DNA of 47,432 nt from JBKHHU01 sp046539045 (GTDB lineage Bacteria > Planctomycetota > Phycisphaerae > SM23-33), in assembly GCA_046539045.1 (NCBI GenBank), contig JBKHHU010000004.1, positions 1 to 47,432 of the forward strand, in the 5' to 3' direction. Both the position numbers and the translations under genes were made by a program. Positions 30,883 through 39,941 of this stretch are shown piece by piece (within the stretch, counting starts at the first letter, position 1; every line of letters starts with the position of its first letter). The notes under the pieces are model-generated. The model had not been told where the DNA came from and did not search any database. It saw only the letters and a list, made by a program, of their open reading frames with translations.

Positions 30883-33494
30883 TACACTCGATTATTGACA
30901 TTTCTGTCACGCACGGGACGCCACCGGCGGTGGTGCCGGTGTTGATCGGCCCGTTGCAGGTGTTGCTGGCAATGCTGCCGGCCATCGTGATCGCGGTCTT
31001 TTCCACGATTGTTTCGCTGCTTCGCCCGTCGGCGGTCAAGAGTCTGCTGCGTCTGCTGTGGCGCCTGAAACTGCAGGTGGCGGCGGTGGCGCTGGTGGTT
31101 GTCGGTCTCTGGTGGGGCGCGGGGGTGGTGTTCCCTTCTTCCCCGACCACTCGTTCGAGCATGAGCGGCCCGGCCGAGGCGGGGGCGGACTGGCCCGTGT
31201 TCCGAGGCAACTTCCGCCGGACCGGCAGAGCACCGGACAGCGAAGACCCCACCAGCGGAGGGATCAACTGGCGCTACACCTCCGGGAACGAGGCGTACCT
31301 GAGCTCGCCGGCGGTCGTGGGCGATCGCGTCTATTTCACCACCGCGCTGATCGAGATGGGCGGCGGGCAGGGTGAGATCGTATGCCTGGACGCCGACACC
31401 GGCGAACTGGTATGGAAGGTCGCTCCGGACAGTTACGACGCGACGTTCTCCTCACCGACCATCAGCGGCGATTATCTCGTCGTCGGCGAGGGCCTCCACA
31501 CCACAACCGACGCCCGCGTGATCTGCATCTCTCTGGCTCCCGAGAGCGAGGGCCAGATCCTCTGGAGCTACCGCACGCAGTCGCATGTCGAATCGACCCC
31601 GCTCATCCACGACGGGAAGGTGTATGTCGGCGCCGGCGACAAGGAAGGCTACTACTGCTTCGCGCTGGAAGGCGACGGTAACGGCAATCCGAAGGTGCTG
31701 TGGCATCAGGTCGGCGACAACTACCGCGACGCGGAGACTTCTCTGGCCGCCGCTGGGGACAGCGTCTACGCCGGGCTCGGCAATGATGGCAAGGCGCTGG
31801 TAGAGTTCGATGCCGATACCGGTGAGGAACGCAACCGCCTCCCCATGCCATACCCGGTTTTCAGCCCGCCGGCGATCGTCGACGGGAAACTGTACGTCGG
31901 CTGCGGGAACGGTGACTTCGCCATGCGGGCAGAGCAGTTGGGTCTGCCCACGGCGGGGCAACTGGTGTGCGTGGATCTGGAAACATTCAAGATCGACTGG
32001 TCCTACGACCTGCCGGACACGGTCCTCGGTTCACCCGCGGTCGCCGACGGGAAGGTCTACGTCGGCTGTCGCAACGGGGAATTGTTCTGCCTCAGCACGG
32101 ACGGCAAGCTGATCCGCAAGCATCCGACGGGTGCCGAGATTCTGACCTCCCCGGCCGTGGGAGAGCGGACGGTCTACTTTGTAAGCACCTCGGGCGTGCT
32201 GCAGGCGTTCGACACGCGGACAGGACGGAGCGTCTGGGAGCGCATCATCGGCAACGTGCCGACCGGACAGCAGTTCGGGTACATCTCTTCGCCCGCCATT
32301 GCCCGGAACCGCATTTACGTCGGCACACAGTTCGACGGTCTGCTTTGCGTGGGCGAAGCGGGCGAGCCGGCCGTGCCGGTCTGGTCGTCCGCTCGGGGAG
32401 GTTCGCTGCAGGGGTCGCTCAACGGCGTGCCGCTCCCGGAAGTGGCGAGTTTCCTCGGGCAGTTCCCGACAGCCCCCGCTGCCGACAGCGCGACCGCGAC
32501 GGTCAAGGCGTCCCCGGCAATGGTAGGCCGGTCGATCCTCGTGCCGCTCAGCGACGCGGGGAGCGAGAACGGTCTGGCGTGCGTCCGTCCGGGTGACGCG
32601 GGGGTGGATCGGGTGTGGAGTTTCCCTGCCGAACTCGGCGTCTACACCGCCCCGGTGGCGATAGGCTCTGCCGAAGGAAAGCTCCGGAAGGCCTTCTTTG
32701 TCGACGGCAAGAAGGGGCAGGACGGGAGAACATTGCGGTGCCTCGACGCCAACGGAGATGTTCTCTGGCGTCGGCCGGTCGCACCGGATACCGGCGGAGC
32801 GCTCTACCTGACGGACCGCTGTCTGTACGCTCAGGTCGACCAGGCCGGGACGCTGAGCCGTTTCTCTTTGGAGGGCGAATTGCGCTGGACGGCGGAGACC
32901 GGACCCATCGGCGGAGCGATGGTCCGGCAGGACAATCTGCTGGTTGTGCCCGTTGAAGGCCCTGTCCCGGAAATCGTCATCCTCGACGCACCCACCGGGA
33001 AGATCCTCCTGCGGACGAAACTGAAGGCCCGAAAGCTGCTGGACGTGGTCGCGCACCGGGGGCATATTCTCGCTGCCACCGACCGCGGGATTCTCCCCAT
33101 CGATCCAGCCGACCCAAGCGGGACAGCCAGAACGCTCGGGCCGCCCGCGGCAGGCAAGGTAACTCTGGCTGGCGATACGCTCTGGTACGTCTCTTCCGAC
33201 GCGAAGCTGGTCCGCCTGGATCTGCAGACGAAGAAAGTCGCGGTGGGCCCCGAAGCCTCGCCGCGGGCGCCGTTGATCGTCGGCTCGACGCTGCTGTATC
33301 TCGACGCGCAGACCGAGATCCGCATGCTCCCCGCCGATCCGTCCTTGCCGCTGGCCGAAGCGGCGGCCCCGACCTTCTGCGAGGGCGGCAACTCCTGGCT
33401 CGGCCGCCCGACGACGCCGATGCTGTCGGCAGGGGGGCGCGTGTATCTTGGCTTTACGGGGATGGGGCTGTGCGTGCTGGGAGGAAGCAACTGA
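30879..33494 (+). CDS. Membrane-anchored PQQ-type beta-propeller protein
   Basis: 871 aa. Two N-terminal hydrophobic segments (about 17-48 and 64-86) precede a large outward-facing domain. WPVFRGNFRRTGRAPDSEDP is the classic start of a PQQ-like (PF13360-type) propeller, and blades repeat SPAVVGDRVYFTT, SPTISGDYLVVG, SPAVADGKVYVGC and CLDADTGELVWK. No PQQ-ligand residues or heme motif stand out, so it is more likely a BamB-like interaction or sensing propeller than an alcohol dehydrogenase. ATG 30879 overlaps the previous stop as ATGA. Confidence 0.88.
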   Translation: MIHSIIDISVTHGTPPAVVPVLIGPLQVLLAMLPAIVIAVFSTIVSLLRPSAVKSLLRLLWRLKLQVAAVALVVVGLWWGAGVVFPSSPTTRSSMSGPAEAGADWPVFRGNFRRTGRAPDSEDPTSGGINWRYTSGNEAYLSSPAVVGDRVYFTTALIEMGGGQGEIVCLDADTGELVWKVAPDSYDATFSSPTISGDYLVVGEGLHTTTDARVICISLAPESEGQILWSYRTQSHVESTPLIHDGKVYVGAGDKEGYYCFALEGDGNGNPKVLWHQVGDNYRDAETSLAAAGDSVYAGLGNDGKALVEFDADTGEERNRLPMPYPVFSPPAIVDGKLYVGCGNGDFAMRAEQLGLPTAGQLVCVDLETFKIDWSYDLPDTVLGSPAVADGKVYVGCRNGELFCLSTDGKLIRKHPTGAEILTSPAVGERTVYFVSTSGVLQAFDTRTGRSVWERIIGNVPTGQQFGYISSPAIARNRIYVGTQFDGLLCVGEAGEPAVPVWSSARGGSLQGSLNGVPLPEVASFLGQFPTAPAADSATATVKASPAMVGRSILVPLSDAGSENGLACVRPGDAGVDRVWSFPAELGVYTAPVAIGSAEGKLRKAFFVDGKKGQDGRTLRCLDANGDVLWRRPVAPDTGGALYLTDRCLYAQVDQAGTLSRFSLEGELRWTAETGPIGGAMVRQDNLLVVPVEGPVPEIVILDAPTGKILLRTKLKARKLLDVVAHRGHILAATDRGILPIDPADPSGTARTLGPPAAGKVTLAGDTLWYVSSDAKLVRLDLQTKKVAVGPEASPRAPLIVGSTLLYLDAQTEIRMLPADPSLPLAEAAAPTFCEGGNSWLGRPTTPMLSAGGRVYLGFTGMGLCVLGGSN

Positions 33495-36241
33495 TGGACA
33501 GGATGCTTTATTCGTTCGACGAGCCGCTACCGAAAGACGCCGACTCCAAAGCGCTACTGGGCGGGAAGGGTGCGAGCCTCAAGGAAATGACGCTGGCAGG
33601 GCTCAAGGTACCTCCGGGCTTTACGATCACCACCGAATGCTGCGCCGACTATCTGGCAGCAGGCAATCGCTGGCCCGATGGACTCGAGCAACAGCTGGAC
33701 GAACATCTGTCCCGACTGGAGCAAACCAGTGGGCGCATATTCGGACGCGGCGCTCAGCCGCTGCTGGTGTCCGTGCGCTCCGGTGCCGCTCGGTCCATGC
33801 CCGGAATGATGGACACGCTGCTGAACTGCGGGCTGCATCCGGGTCTGGCTGAAGATCTCGGCGATGATGAGCGGTTCTGGTCGCTCTGGATTCAGTTCGT
33901 GCTGCAGTTCGTACACACCATCACCGATGCCGACATGGCGCAATTCGACAGCGTTCTGGAAGACAGGCCGGCTTCGCGGGAGGTCTCCGACGACCTTCTG
34001 GCCGCGTGCAAACCGGTGCTCGGCAGGGAGGTACCCACCCACCCACGAGACATTCTCACGCAGTGCATCGACGCGGTGTTCGATTCCTGGAACAACGATC
34101 GGGCCGTCGACTATCGCCGACGCAACGGGATCCGCGGGCTCAACGGCACTGCCGTCAACATCCAGATGATGTGGCCGTCGGAGGTTTCGGGCATCGTCTT
34201 CACGCAGGACCCGGCAGGGCTGGACCGCAACCGCATGATCATCGAATCCAGCTATGGTCTCGGCGAGGCCGTGGTCTCCGGAGATGTCACGCCGGATGTC
34301 TATACGGTCCCGCGGGACCAACCGGAAAGCTTCACCGTCGAGGTCGGCGACAAGACTCAGGTCTTCGCGGCGCTCGGTAGCGACCGGCCTCGGCGCGATC
34401 CGTCCGAGCCCAGTCTCAATGCCGAAGAGCTGGCCGAGCTGGTGGATCTGTCGTTGCGGGTCGAAGACTACTTCGCGCATCCGGTGGACGTGGAGTGGGG
34501 CCTGGTGGATGGACAGTTCGCGCTGCTGCAATCCCGGGCGATCCGCGGCCTGGACATCGCCGCGGACGTGGACGTCGGCAGAACAGAAGAGATCCAGAGA
34601 CTACGTGTCCAGGCCGACGGCTCCCGAAAGGTATGGGTTGCTCACAACCTGGGCGAGACACTCCCAACTCCCACGCCGCTGACCTGGGACATTGTGCGCG
34701 AGTTCATGTCGGGCGAGGGTGGGTTCGGGCGGCTGTACCAGTTGCTCGGATACCGTCCCAGTAAAGAGGTCCGACGGGAGGGATTCCTCGAGCTGATCTG
34801 CGGGCGGATCTATGCCGACCCGGACCGGCTGCCGGATCTGTTCTGGGCGGGCATGCCGATGGAATACGATCTGGACGAACTGCTGGAGGACCGGTCGCTT
34901 CTGGACCAGGCACCCTCGCGGTTCGCCCCCGACCGGGCCGACAGCCGCTTCCTGATCAACCTGCCCGGAAACCTGTGGGGCATGTTCCGCAGCCATTGCA
35001 TCACCCGGCGGATGGGCCCGCAGGCTAAAGACCGCTTCGAAAACAGGGTGCTTCCCGATTATCTGGAATGGGTGCGTGAGAAGCGGCGGCAGGACCTGGC
35101 TTCGCTCGACTGGTCCGGACTGGTCGAGGAGCTCAACCACCGCCGCGTGCGGGTGCTGCAGGAGTTTGCCCCGGAGTCGCTCCTGCCGGGCTTTTTCGGC
35201 GGCATGGCGCTGTCGGAACTGACGGCGCTGCTGACGCAGATTCTCGGCCCGGAGAAGGGGCCGACGCTGGCCGGCACGCTTACGCTGGCACTGGAAGGCG
35301 ACATGACGTTCGAGCAGGACGCGATGCTCTTCGACGTGGCACGCGGCGAGGGGACGCTGGAGGACTTCCTGGACAAGTTCGGCCATCGGTGCCTGGGCGA
35401 GATGGAACTGAGCAACCCGCGGTACCGGGAAGATCCGAGCTATCTGGAGAAGCTGATCCACAATCTGAAGCAGTCCGACGCGCCGCATCCGCGGGACGTG
35501 CACGAATCCAACCACCGGAAGCGGGAGAAGGCGGAAAAGCAGTTGCCCGACCTGCTGGCTGAGTGGGGCGGCAGCAGTTTCGAACCACAGGTCCGCGACC
35601 TGCTGCAGCGGGCGCGTCTCCTGTTGCCGTACCGCGAGACCGGCAAGTATTACCTGATGATGGGCTACGAGCTGATCCGCTGCGTGACCGAAGAGATGGC
35701 GTCCCGCTCCAGCCTGGGCGGCGATCTCTATTTCCTGCAACTCGACGAATTGGCCGACCTGATGAACGACGAGCAGGCGGTGCGGGAAGTCGCAGCCGGT
35801 CGGCGAATCCGCCACGCCTCCGCCCAGCGTCTGTACCTGCCGGACGTGATCGACTCCGAGCAGTTGGACGATCTCGGAAACGTGCCCGACCTGGAATCTT
35901 CCGACGAAATGTCCGCCACCTGCCTTGCCGGTGGCGTGGGTTCGGGGCCGGCGCGGATCGTCAGCGACCCTGCCTCCGCCGACGATCTGGGCAGCGGGTA
36001 CGTGCTGGTCTGCAGCAGTACCGACCCCGGCTGGACTCCGCTGTTCATGCAGGCGGCGGGGTTGATCGTCGAACGCGGTGGGGCGTTGAGTCACGGTGCG
36101 ATCGTCGCCCGGGACTTCGGAATCCCTGCGGTGGCCCTGCCGAATGCAACGCGCCTGATCCCCGACGGCAGCGAGGTCCGCGTGGACGGGAACAACGGGA
36201 AGGTGTACATCCTCGAGTCTTCGCCGGTCTCTACCGGCTGA
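33494..36241 (+). CDS. PPDK/PEP-synthase-like dikinase with C-terminal phosphohistidine domain
   Basis: 915 aa, cytoplasmic. The N-terminal ATP-grasp part is PPDK-like: GGKGASLKEM (23-32), SVRSGAARSMPGMMDT (93-108, Arg95), then MIIESSYGLGEAVVSGDVTP. The middle (about 350-780) resembles the substrate region of rifampicin phosphotransferase rather than PPDK. The phosphohistidine domain is at the very C terminus (GGALSHGAIVARDFGIPAVA, His867). The PEP/pyruvate-binding barrel of PPDK and PpsA is missing. It should transfer the beta-phosphate of ATP through His867 to an unknown acceptor. It overlaps the propeller gene by one base (TGATG), preceded by GGAGG. Confidence 0.85.
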   Translation: MDRMLYSFDEPLPKDADSKALLGGKGASLKEMTLAGLKVPPGFTITTECCADYLAAGNRWPDGLEQQLDEHLSRLEQTSGRIFGRGAQPLLVSVRSGAARSMPGMMDTLLNCGLHPGLAEDLGDDERFWSLWIQFVLQFVHTITDADMAQFDSVLEDRPASREVSDDLLAACKPVLGREVPTHPRDILTQCIDAVFDSWNNDRAVDYRRRNGIRGLNGTAVNIQMMWPSEVSGIVFTQDPAGLDRNRMIIESSYGLGEAVVSGDVTPDVYTVPRDQPESFTVEVGDKTQVFAALGSDRPRRDPSEPSLNAEELAELVDLSLRVEDYFAHPVDVEWGLVDGQFALLQSRAIRGLDIAADVDVGRTEEIQRLRVQADGSRKVWVAHNLGETLPTPTPLTWDIVREFMSGEGGFGRLYQLLGYRPSKEVRREGFLELICGRIYADPDRLPDLFWAGMPMEYDLDELLEDRSLLDQAPSRFAPDRADSRFLINLPGNLWGMFRSHCITRRMGPQAKDRFENRVLPDYLEWVREKRRQDLASLDWSGLVEELNHRRVRVLQEFAPESLLPGFFGGMALSELTALLTQILGPEKGPTLAGTLTLALEGDMTFEQDAMLFDVARGEGTLEDFLDKFGHRCLGEMELSNPRYREDPSYLEKLIHNLKQSDAPHPRDVHESNHRKREKAEKQLPDLLAEWGGSSFEPQVRDLLQRARLLLPYRETGKYYLMMGYELIRCVTEEMASRSSLGGDLYFLQLDELADLMNDEQAVREVAAGRRIRHASAQRLYLPDVIDSEQLDDLGNVPDLESSDEMSATCLAGGVGSGPARIVSDPASADDLGSGYVLVCSSTDPGWTPLFMQAAGLIVERGGALSHGAIVARDFGIPAVALPNATRLIPDGSEVRVDGNNGKVYILESSPVSTG

Positions 36242-36256
36242 TGATGGGAGTCTGAC

Positions 36257-37075
36257 GTGCTGGAAACGTTTTTGAACATAGCGGATGTCGTGCTGGGCTG
36301 GCTGCTTGTGCTGCCGGGCGCCTTGGCGGCGGTTGGTCTGGCGGTGCTGTCTGCCGTCGCGATGGTATTGCTGCGATGGATCTCGACCGACCAGGAATAC
36401 CTCGGCCGGTGCACGCGCGACAAGAAGCGGCTGAAGCGACTGGCCCGTGACGCCCGCCGACGCAAGGACAAGGACGCCGCCCGTCGCTTCAAGGCGACCC
36501 GCAATCTTGTGCAGGTCAAGCTACTGAAGGCGGAAGGCCGGCCGCTGCTGCTGAGCATACCGATCATCGCGTTTCTCGGCACGTGGGGCTACTACCGGCT
36601 GGAGTACAAACCGCCGCGCGAAAACGAGAACGTCACGCTGGAACTTTCGCTCCCGCCGTCGTCGGTGGGGTCGCTGGTGACGCTGGTCCCGCAGGAGGAC
36701 CTGGAAGCCGAGCGATGGATCTCTCGCGTGGCGACCGGGAAAGGCGAGCCCGCCCACGGAATCGCCCGATGGACCGTTCGAGGCCGTCGCGCCGATGCCG
36801 ATTACCGGCTGGAAATGCGTTACCGGGAGCAGACGCTCGAACATCCGTTGCGGGTGGGCCAACCGGTCTACGCCGAGCCGGTGCGCCAACATGATGCGCG
36901 GTTCCTCCTGCCGCAATCCGCGCTGCGCATGGAACCGACGCGCGTGCTCGGGTTCATCCCGTGGTTCTCGCCGGTGACGATGGTCGGGGCGTTTTTTCCT
37001 GCGTGGTTGGTAACCTATGTGCTGGTGGTCGTCCCGCTGGTGTACCTCCTGAAGGCGGTCTTCAAAGTCTATTAG
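36257..37075 (+). CDS. DUF106/EMC3-like (Oxa1 superfamily) membrane protein
   Basis: 272 aa from GTG 36257, preceded by GGGAG. TM1 at about 17-42; a very basic cytoplasmic helical hairpin at about 48-92 (DKKRLKRLARDARRRKDKDA); TM2 at about 97-113; a 110-residue beta-rich extracytoplasmic domain; TM3 at about 233-268. TM1, basic coiled coil, TM2 and TM3 match the layout of DUF106/EMC3/TMCO1 insertases of the Oxa1 superfamily, but the large domain between TM2 and TM3 is unusual. Assignment rests on topology and charge pattern, so it is tentative. Confidence 0.55.
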   Translation: MLETFLNIADVVLGWLLVLPGALAAVGLAVLSAVAMVLLRWISTDQEYLGRCTRDKKRLKRLARDARRRKDKDAARRFKATRNLVQVKLLKAEGRPLLLSIPIIAFLGTWGYYRLEYKPPRENENVTLELSLPPSSVGSLVTLVPQEDLEAERWISRVATGKGEPAHGIARWTVRGRRADADYRLEMRYREQTLEHPLRVGQPVYAEPVRQHDARFLLPQSALRMEPTRVLGFIPWFSPVTMVGAFFPAWLVTYVLVVVPLVYLLKAVFKVY

Positions 37076-37097
37076 TTGCCGTCGCAAGCAGTTCGAG

Positions 37098-38003
37098 ATG
37101 CCGATGACTTCCGCAGTGCGCATCGTTCACATTACCGATAGTCACCATAGGGTCGGCCACCCTCAGCTGGCGCGGGCGGTCGAAACCATCAACTCGCTGG
37201 ACCGGCCGGTTGACCTGGTTGTCCACGGCGGGGACGTCATCAACGGATACGCCGAGCCGGACGAGATGCACCGACAGGCGGCAGAGGCGAGCGAGATCCT
37301 CTCCCGCCTGACCGCTCCGCTCATGGTCACCTGTTGCAATCATGATACCCACGGCGAACCGGTCCGCGGGACGATCTTCGCGGAGCATTTCCATGATAGA
37401 TGGGTGCAGGAGTTCCGCAAAGACGGGGTGTATGTGCTGGCGATCAGCGGGAATGTCGACGACCCAACCGGGCTCGAACTGACCGACGATGAACGGGAAG
37501 ACAGGCCCTACCGAATCGGCCGGCCATGGTCGGTCCGGCTGCTGCGGCAGCGCCTCAGCAGTCAGGACGGGCTACCGAAGCTGGTGTTCACTCACAAGCC
37601 GGTCGTCCCGCTTCGCGGTGAGTTGATCCCGGAAGACCCCGAGGGCAAGTCCGTCAGTTTCGACTTCAGCAAGTACGCTCACAAGCCTGCCCCGCGGGAG
37701 CAACTGATGCGTGTCTTCCGCGAGTGCGGGGTGGTTGCCCACTACGCGGGGCACGTGCATCTCAACGCCCACGTGGAAGAGGGCGGGCTGCACTATGTCG
37801 CCACCAGCGCCACCCAGAGCTTCCCCGGCGAGGTCCGACTGATCGAGGTCTTCGAAGACCGCATCGAACACCACATGATCGAAGTGCCCGGCGGTCCGGA
37901 TCTGTGGGTCCGCTGGCGCAACGCGACCGATCGGGATCACCCGACGGTCCGCGAGTTCTACTACGGCAATCCGGACGAGCGGGATTTCACCATCCGCCTT
38001 TGA
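37098..38003 (+). CDS. Calcineurin-like metallophosphoesterase
   Basis: 301 aa, no signal peptide. All metal-site motifs are present: ITDSHH (Asp14, His16), GGD (Asp46), CNHD (Asn81, His82), FTHKPV and AGHVHLN. The usual GNHD is CNHD here. It resembles the CpdA/Icc-type cytoplasmic phosphoesterases, with possible cyclic-nucleotide or phospholipid substrates. Only a weak GAG precedes ATG 37098. It is 22 bp after the DUF106-like gene, within the operon that also encodes the dikinase, so phosphate transfer and removal may be linked. Confidence 0.9.
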   Translation: MPMTSAVRIVHITDSHHRVGHPQLARAVETINSLDRPVDLVVHGGDVINGYAEPDEMHRQAAEASEILSRLTAPLMVTCCNHDTHGEPVRGTIFAEHFHDRWVQEFRKDGVYVLAISGNVDDPTGLELTDDEREDRPYRIGRPWSVRLLRQRLSSQDGLPKLVFTHKPVVPLRGELIPEDPEGKSVSFDFSKYAHKPAPREQLMRVFRECGVVAHYAGHVHLNAHVEEGGLHYVATSATQSFPGEVRLIEVFEDRIEHHMIEVPGGPDLWVRWRNATDRDHPTVREFYYGNPDERDFTIRL

Positions 38004-38032
38004 TGCCGCCGCTCGCCCACTGGAGATACCCC

Positions 38033-39826
38033 ATGAATGGCTTTCTGAGAAAGATCCTCGCGTCTCTTATCGCGCTGCTGTTGCTCGCCGTCCCGGCGGC
38101 CGGGCTGATCAACACGAGCTTTACTCCGGTTGATCTGGTGAACAAGGCCGACGCGATCATCGTCGCCACGGCCACGCCCGACAGCGAGAGCAAAACGCTG
38201 GCGATCAAGGTCGACAGGACCCTGAAGGGCAAGCCGGTGGGCGTGAAGAAGATCGACGTCTCGGACCTGCTGGGCGATGAAGATTTCTCGTACTACTTCG
38301 AGGACTTCGACACGATTCCCGTCGTGATCGTCCACGCTGACCTGGGCCAGGCCAAGGCCGACGCCAAGACCGACGCGATCGCCGCGGTGCACATCGGTGC
38401 GCACTGGTACAGCCTCCACAAGACCGACAAGGGCTACAAGCTCCACCCGGACCGGTTGGATCTCAAAGCTGTCTGGGACGGCGGACACAAGCCGCTGGTG
38501 CAGGCGGTGCAGTACGTGCAGACCGCTCGCCGGCCTCACATCCCGACCACCTCCGGCGTGAGTTGGGCGGAGATCCGCACACTGACCACGCTGGATGAAA
38601 AGGTCAGCAGTCCGTTGGTGCACACAACCGGACGGGGCGCGGAGTTGCTGTTCCCGGGAGCCAGGAACGACTGGCTGGTGACGATCCGCTCCGGGAAGGC
38701 CACGTGCAGCAAACTGCCCACGGCCTCGGTTGCTGCTGCCCGGGTGGACATCGACCGCGACGGGAAGGATGAATGGATCGGCACGGACGGTGTGAGCGTG
38801 TACAGGCTCGCCGTCAAAGGCGACCCGCCGCTGATCAAGGGACTGAGCGGTGTGATCGACCTGCTGCCGGCGACCACGCGGGAAGGCCCGGCTGCCATCG
38901 CCGTGACATCGGAGGGCCCGAAGCTGATCGCGACGGCCGACGGCAAGACGACAGCGACCGACCTGCTGGAGAAGAAGCTTATCGGCGTCCGGTGCATTCG
39001 CCAGGCCGACGCAAACAATGACGGCCTGCTCGATCTGATCATCGCCACCGACAAGCAACTGCTGGTGGCAGCGGGCAGCAGGACCGGCCGGTTCGCGGCG
39101 CCCGCCAAAGCGGCGGATATCTACGAGATCGGGCTCAACAGCGTTTCCGTCGGCGACTTCGATGGTGACGGCAATCTCGATCTGCTGCTGACCGGGACGG
39201 CCGACTACGGCATGGTGCTCCTTGCCGGCGATGGGAAGGGCGCGTTTGCCCACGTGCTGGAGGAAAGCGGCGAGCTGGCATACCACGGCGAGGGTTCGAT
39301 GCAAAATTCGGGCCTGTGTGACATCAACAGCGATGGGCTGGTGGACTTGTACCTGCTGCCGACCAGCGGGCCACCGAGGATGATGTTCAACCGCGGGTTC
39401 CGCAGCTTCGGCAGCGCCCGTTCGCTGGATCTGGGTTCTTCGAAACTGAAAGGTGCCGACGCGCTGGTCAGCGGGAAGGTCACGGCGGGGGCCGTTCTCG
39501 ACGTCAACGACGACGGGGCGCAGGACCTGCTGTGCGTCGTCGATGGTAAGCTGCAGGCCGTACTTCGCAAGCCGCTGCCGAGCGATCTCGGCGCGGTCTT
39601 CCACGTGAAGCAGGGCGTCGCCGGCCCGATTCGCGTCGAGGCGGCAGAGAACAAGCGGCTGCTGACTTCGCGGATGGTCGCGCCGGGGGAGCCCGCGTTC
39701 ATCGGCAAGAGCGTCCGCGGCCCGCTGGAGGTTACGATCACCCAGCCCGGCGGCACGAAGACCACTAAACGCGTCATCGTGCTGAAGGTGACCGGTGTGG
39801 AGCTTCCGCCGGCCGACGGGAAGTAG
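38033..39826 (+). CDS. Secreted FG-GAP/VCBS-repeat protein
   Basis: 597 aa. Signal peptide about 1-25 (ALLLLAVPAAGLINTSF). Residues 25-110 form a small domain. From about 230 onward come FG-GAP-like calcium-binding blades: VDIDRDGKDEWIG, ADANNDGLLDLIIATD, GDFDGDGNLDLLLTG, CDINSDGLVDLYLL, LDVNDDGAQDLLCVV. These D-x-D-x-D-G-x-x-D loops bind Ca2+ in integrin-type propellers. The C-terminal domain is beta-rich. GGAG precedes ATG 38033. Last gene of the six-gene operon; probably an extracellular binding or assembly component. Confidence 0.9.
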   Translation: MNGFLRKILASLIALLLLAVPAAGLINTSFTPVDLVNKADAIIVATATPDSESKTLAIKVDRTLKGKPVGVKKIDVSDLLGDEDFSYYFEDFDTIPVVIVHADLGQAKADAKTDAIAAVHIGAHWYSLHKTDKGYKLHPDRLDLKAVWDGGHKPLVQAVQYVQTARRPHIPTTSGVSWAEIRTLTTLDEKVSSPLVHTTGRGAELLFPGARNDWLVTIRSGKATCSKLPTASVAAARVDIDRDGKDEWIGTDGVSVYRLAVKGDPPLIKGLSGVIDLLPATTREGPAAIAVTSEGPKLIATADGKTTATDLLEKKLIGVRCIRQADANNDGLLDLIIATDKQLLVAAGSRTGRFAAPAKAADIYEIGLNSVSVGDFDGDGNLDLLLTGTADYGMVLLAGDGKGAFAHVLEESGELAYHGEGSMQNSGLCDINSDGLVDLYLLPTSGPPRMMFNRGFRSFGSARSLDLGSSKLKGADALVSGKVTAGAVLDVNDDGAQDLLCVVDGKLQAVLRKPLPSDLGAVFHVKQGVAGPIRVEAAENKRLLTSRMVAPGEPAFIGKSVRGPLEVTITQPGGTKTTKRVIVLKVTGVELPPADGK

Positions 39827-39880
39827 AAACCCGCGGCAGAGCCGAAACGGGCCGCTTGTCAACGCCAAACCCGGCGCATA

Positions 39881-39918
39881 GAAGGGCGGCCGGTTCTTCA
39901 GATGACCCGCCGCCCTTC
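39881..39918. terminator. Bidirectional terminator hairpin
   Basis: GAAGGGCGG (39881-39889) pairs with CCGCCCTTC (39910-39918), followed by TCTTTCTC on the plus strand. It lies between the convergent FG-GAP and adhE genes. Confidence 0.65.
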
Positions 39919-39941
39919 TCTTTCTCGCCGCTTCACCCGGG

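Noticed and set aside
30879..33494. Call as a quinoprotein alcohol dehydrogenase.
   Set aside because: The propeller repeats match, but no PQQ ligand set, disulfide ring or heme c motif could be identified.
33494..36241. Call as pyruvate phosphate dikinase.
   Set aside because: The C-terminal PEP/pyruvate-binding barrel is missing and the phosphohistidine domain ends the protein.
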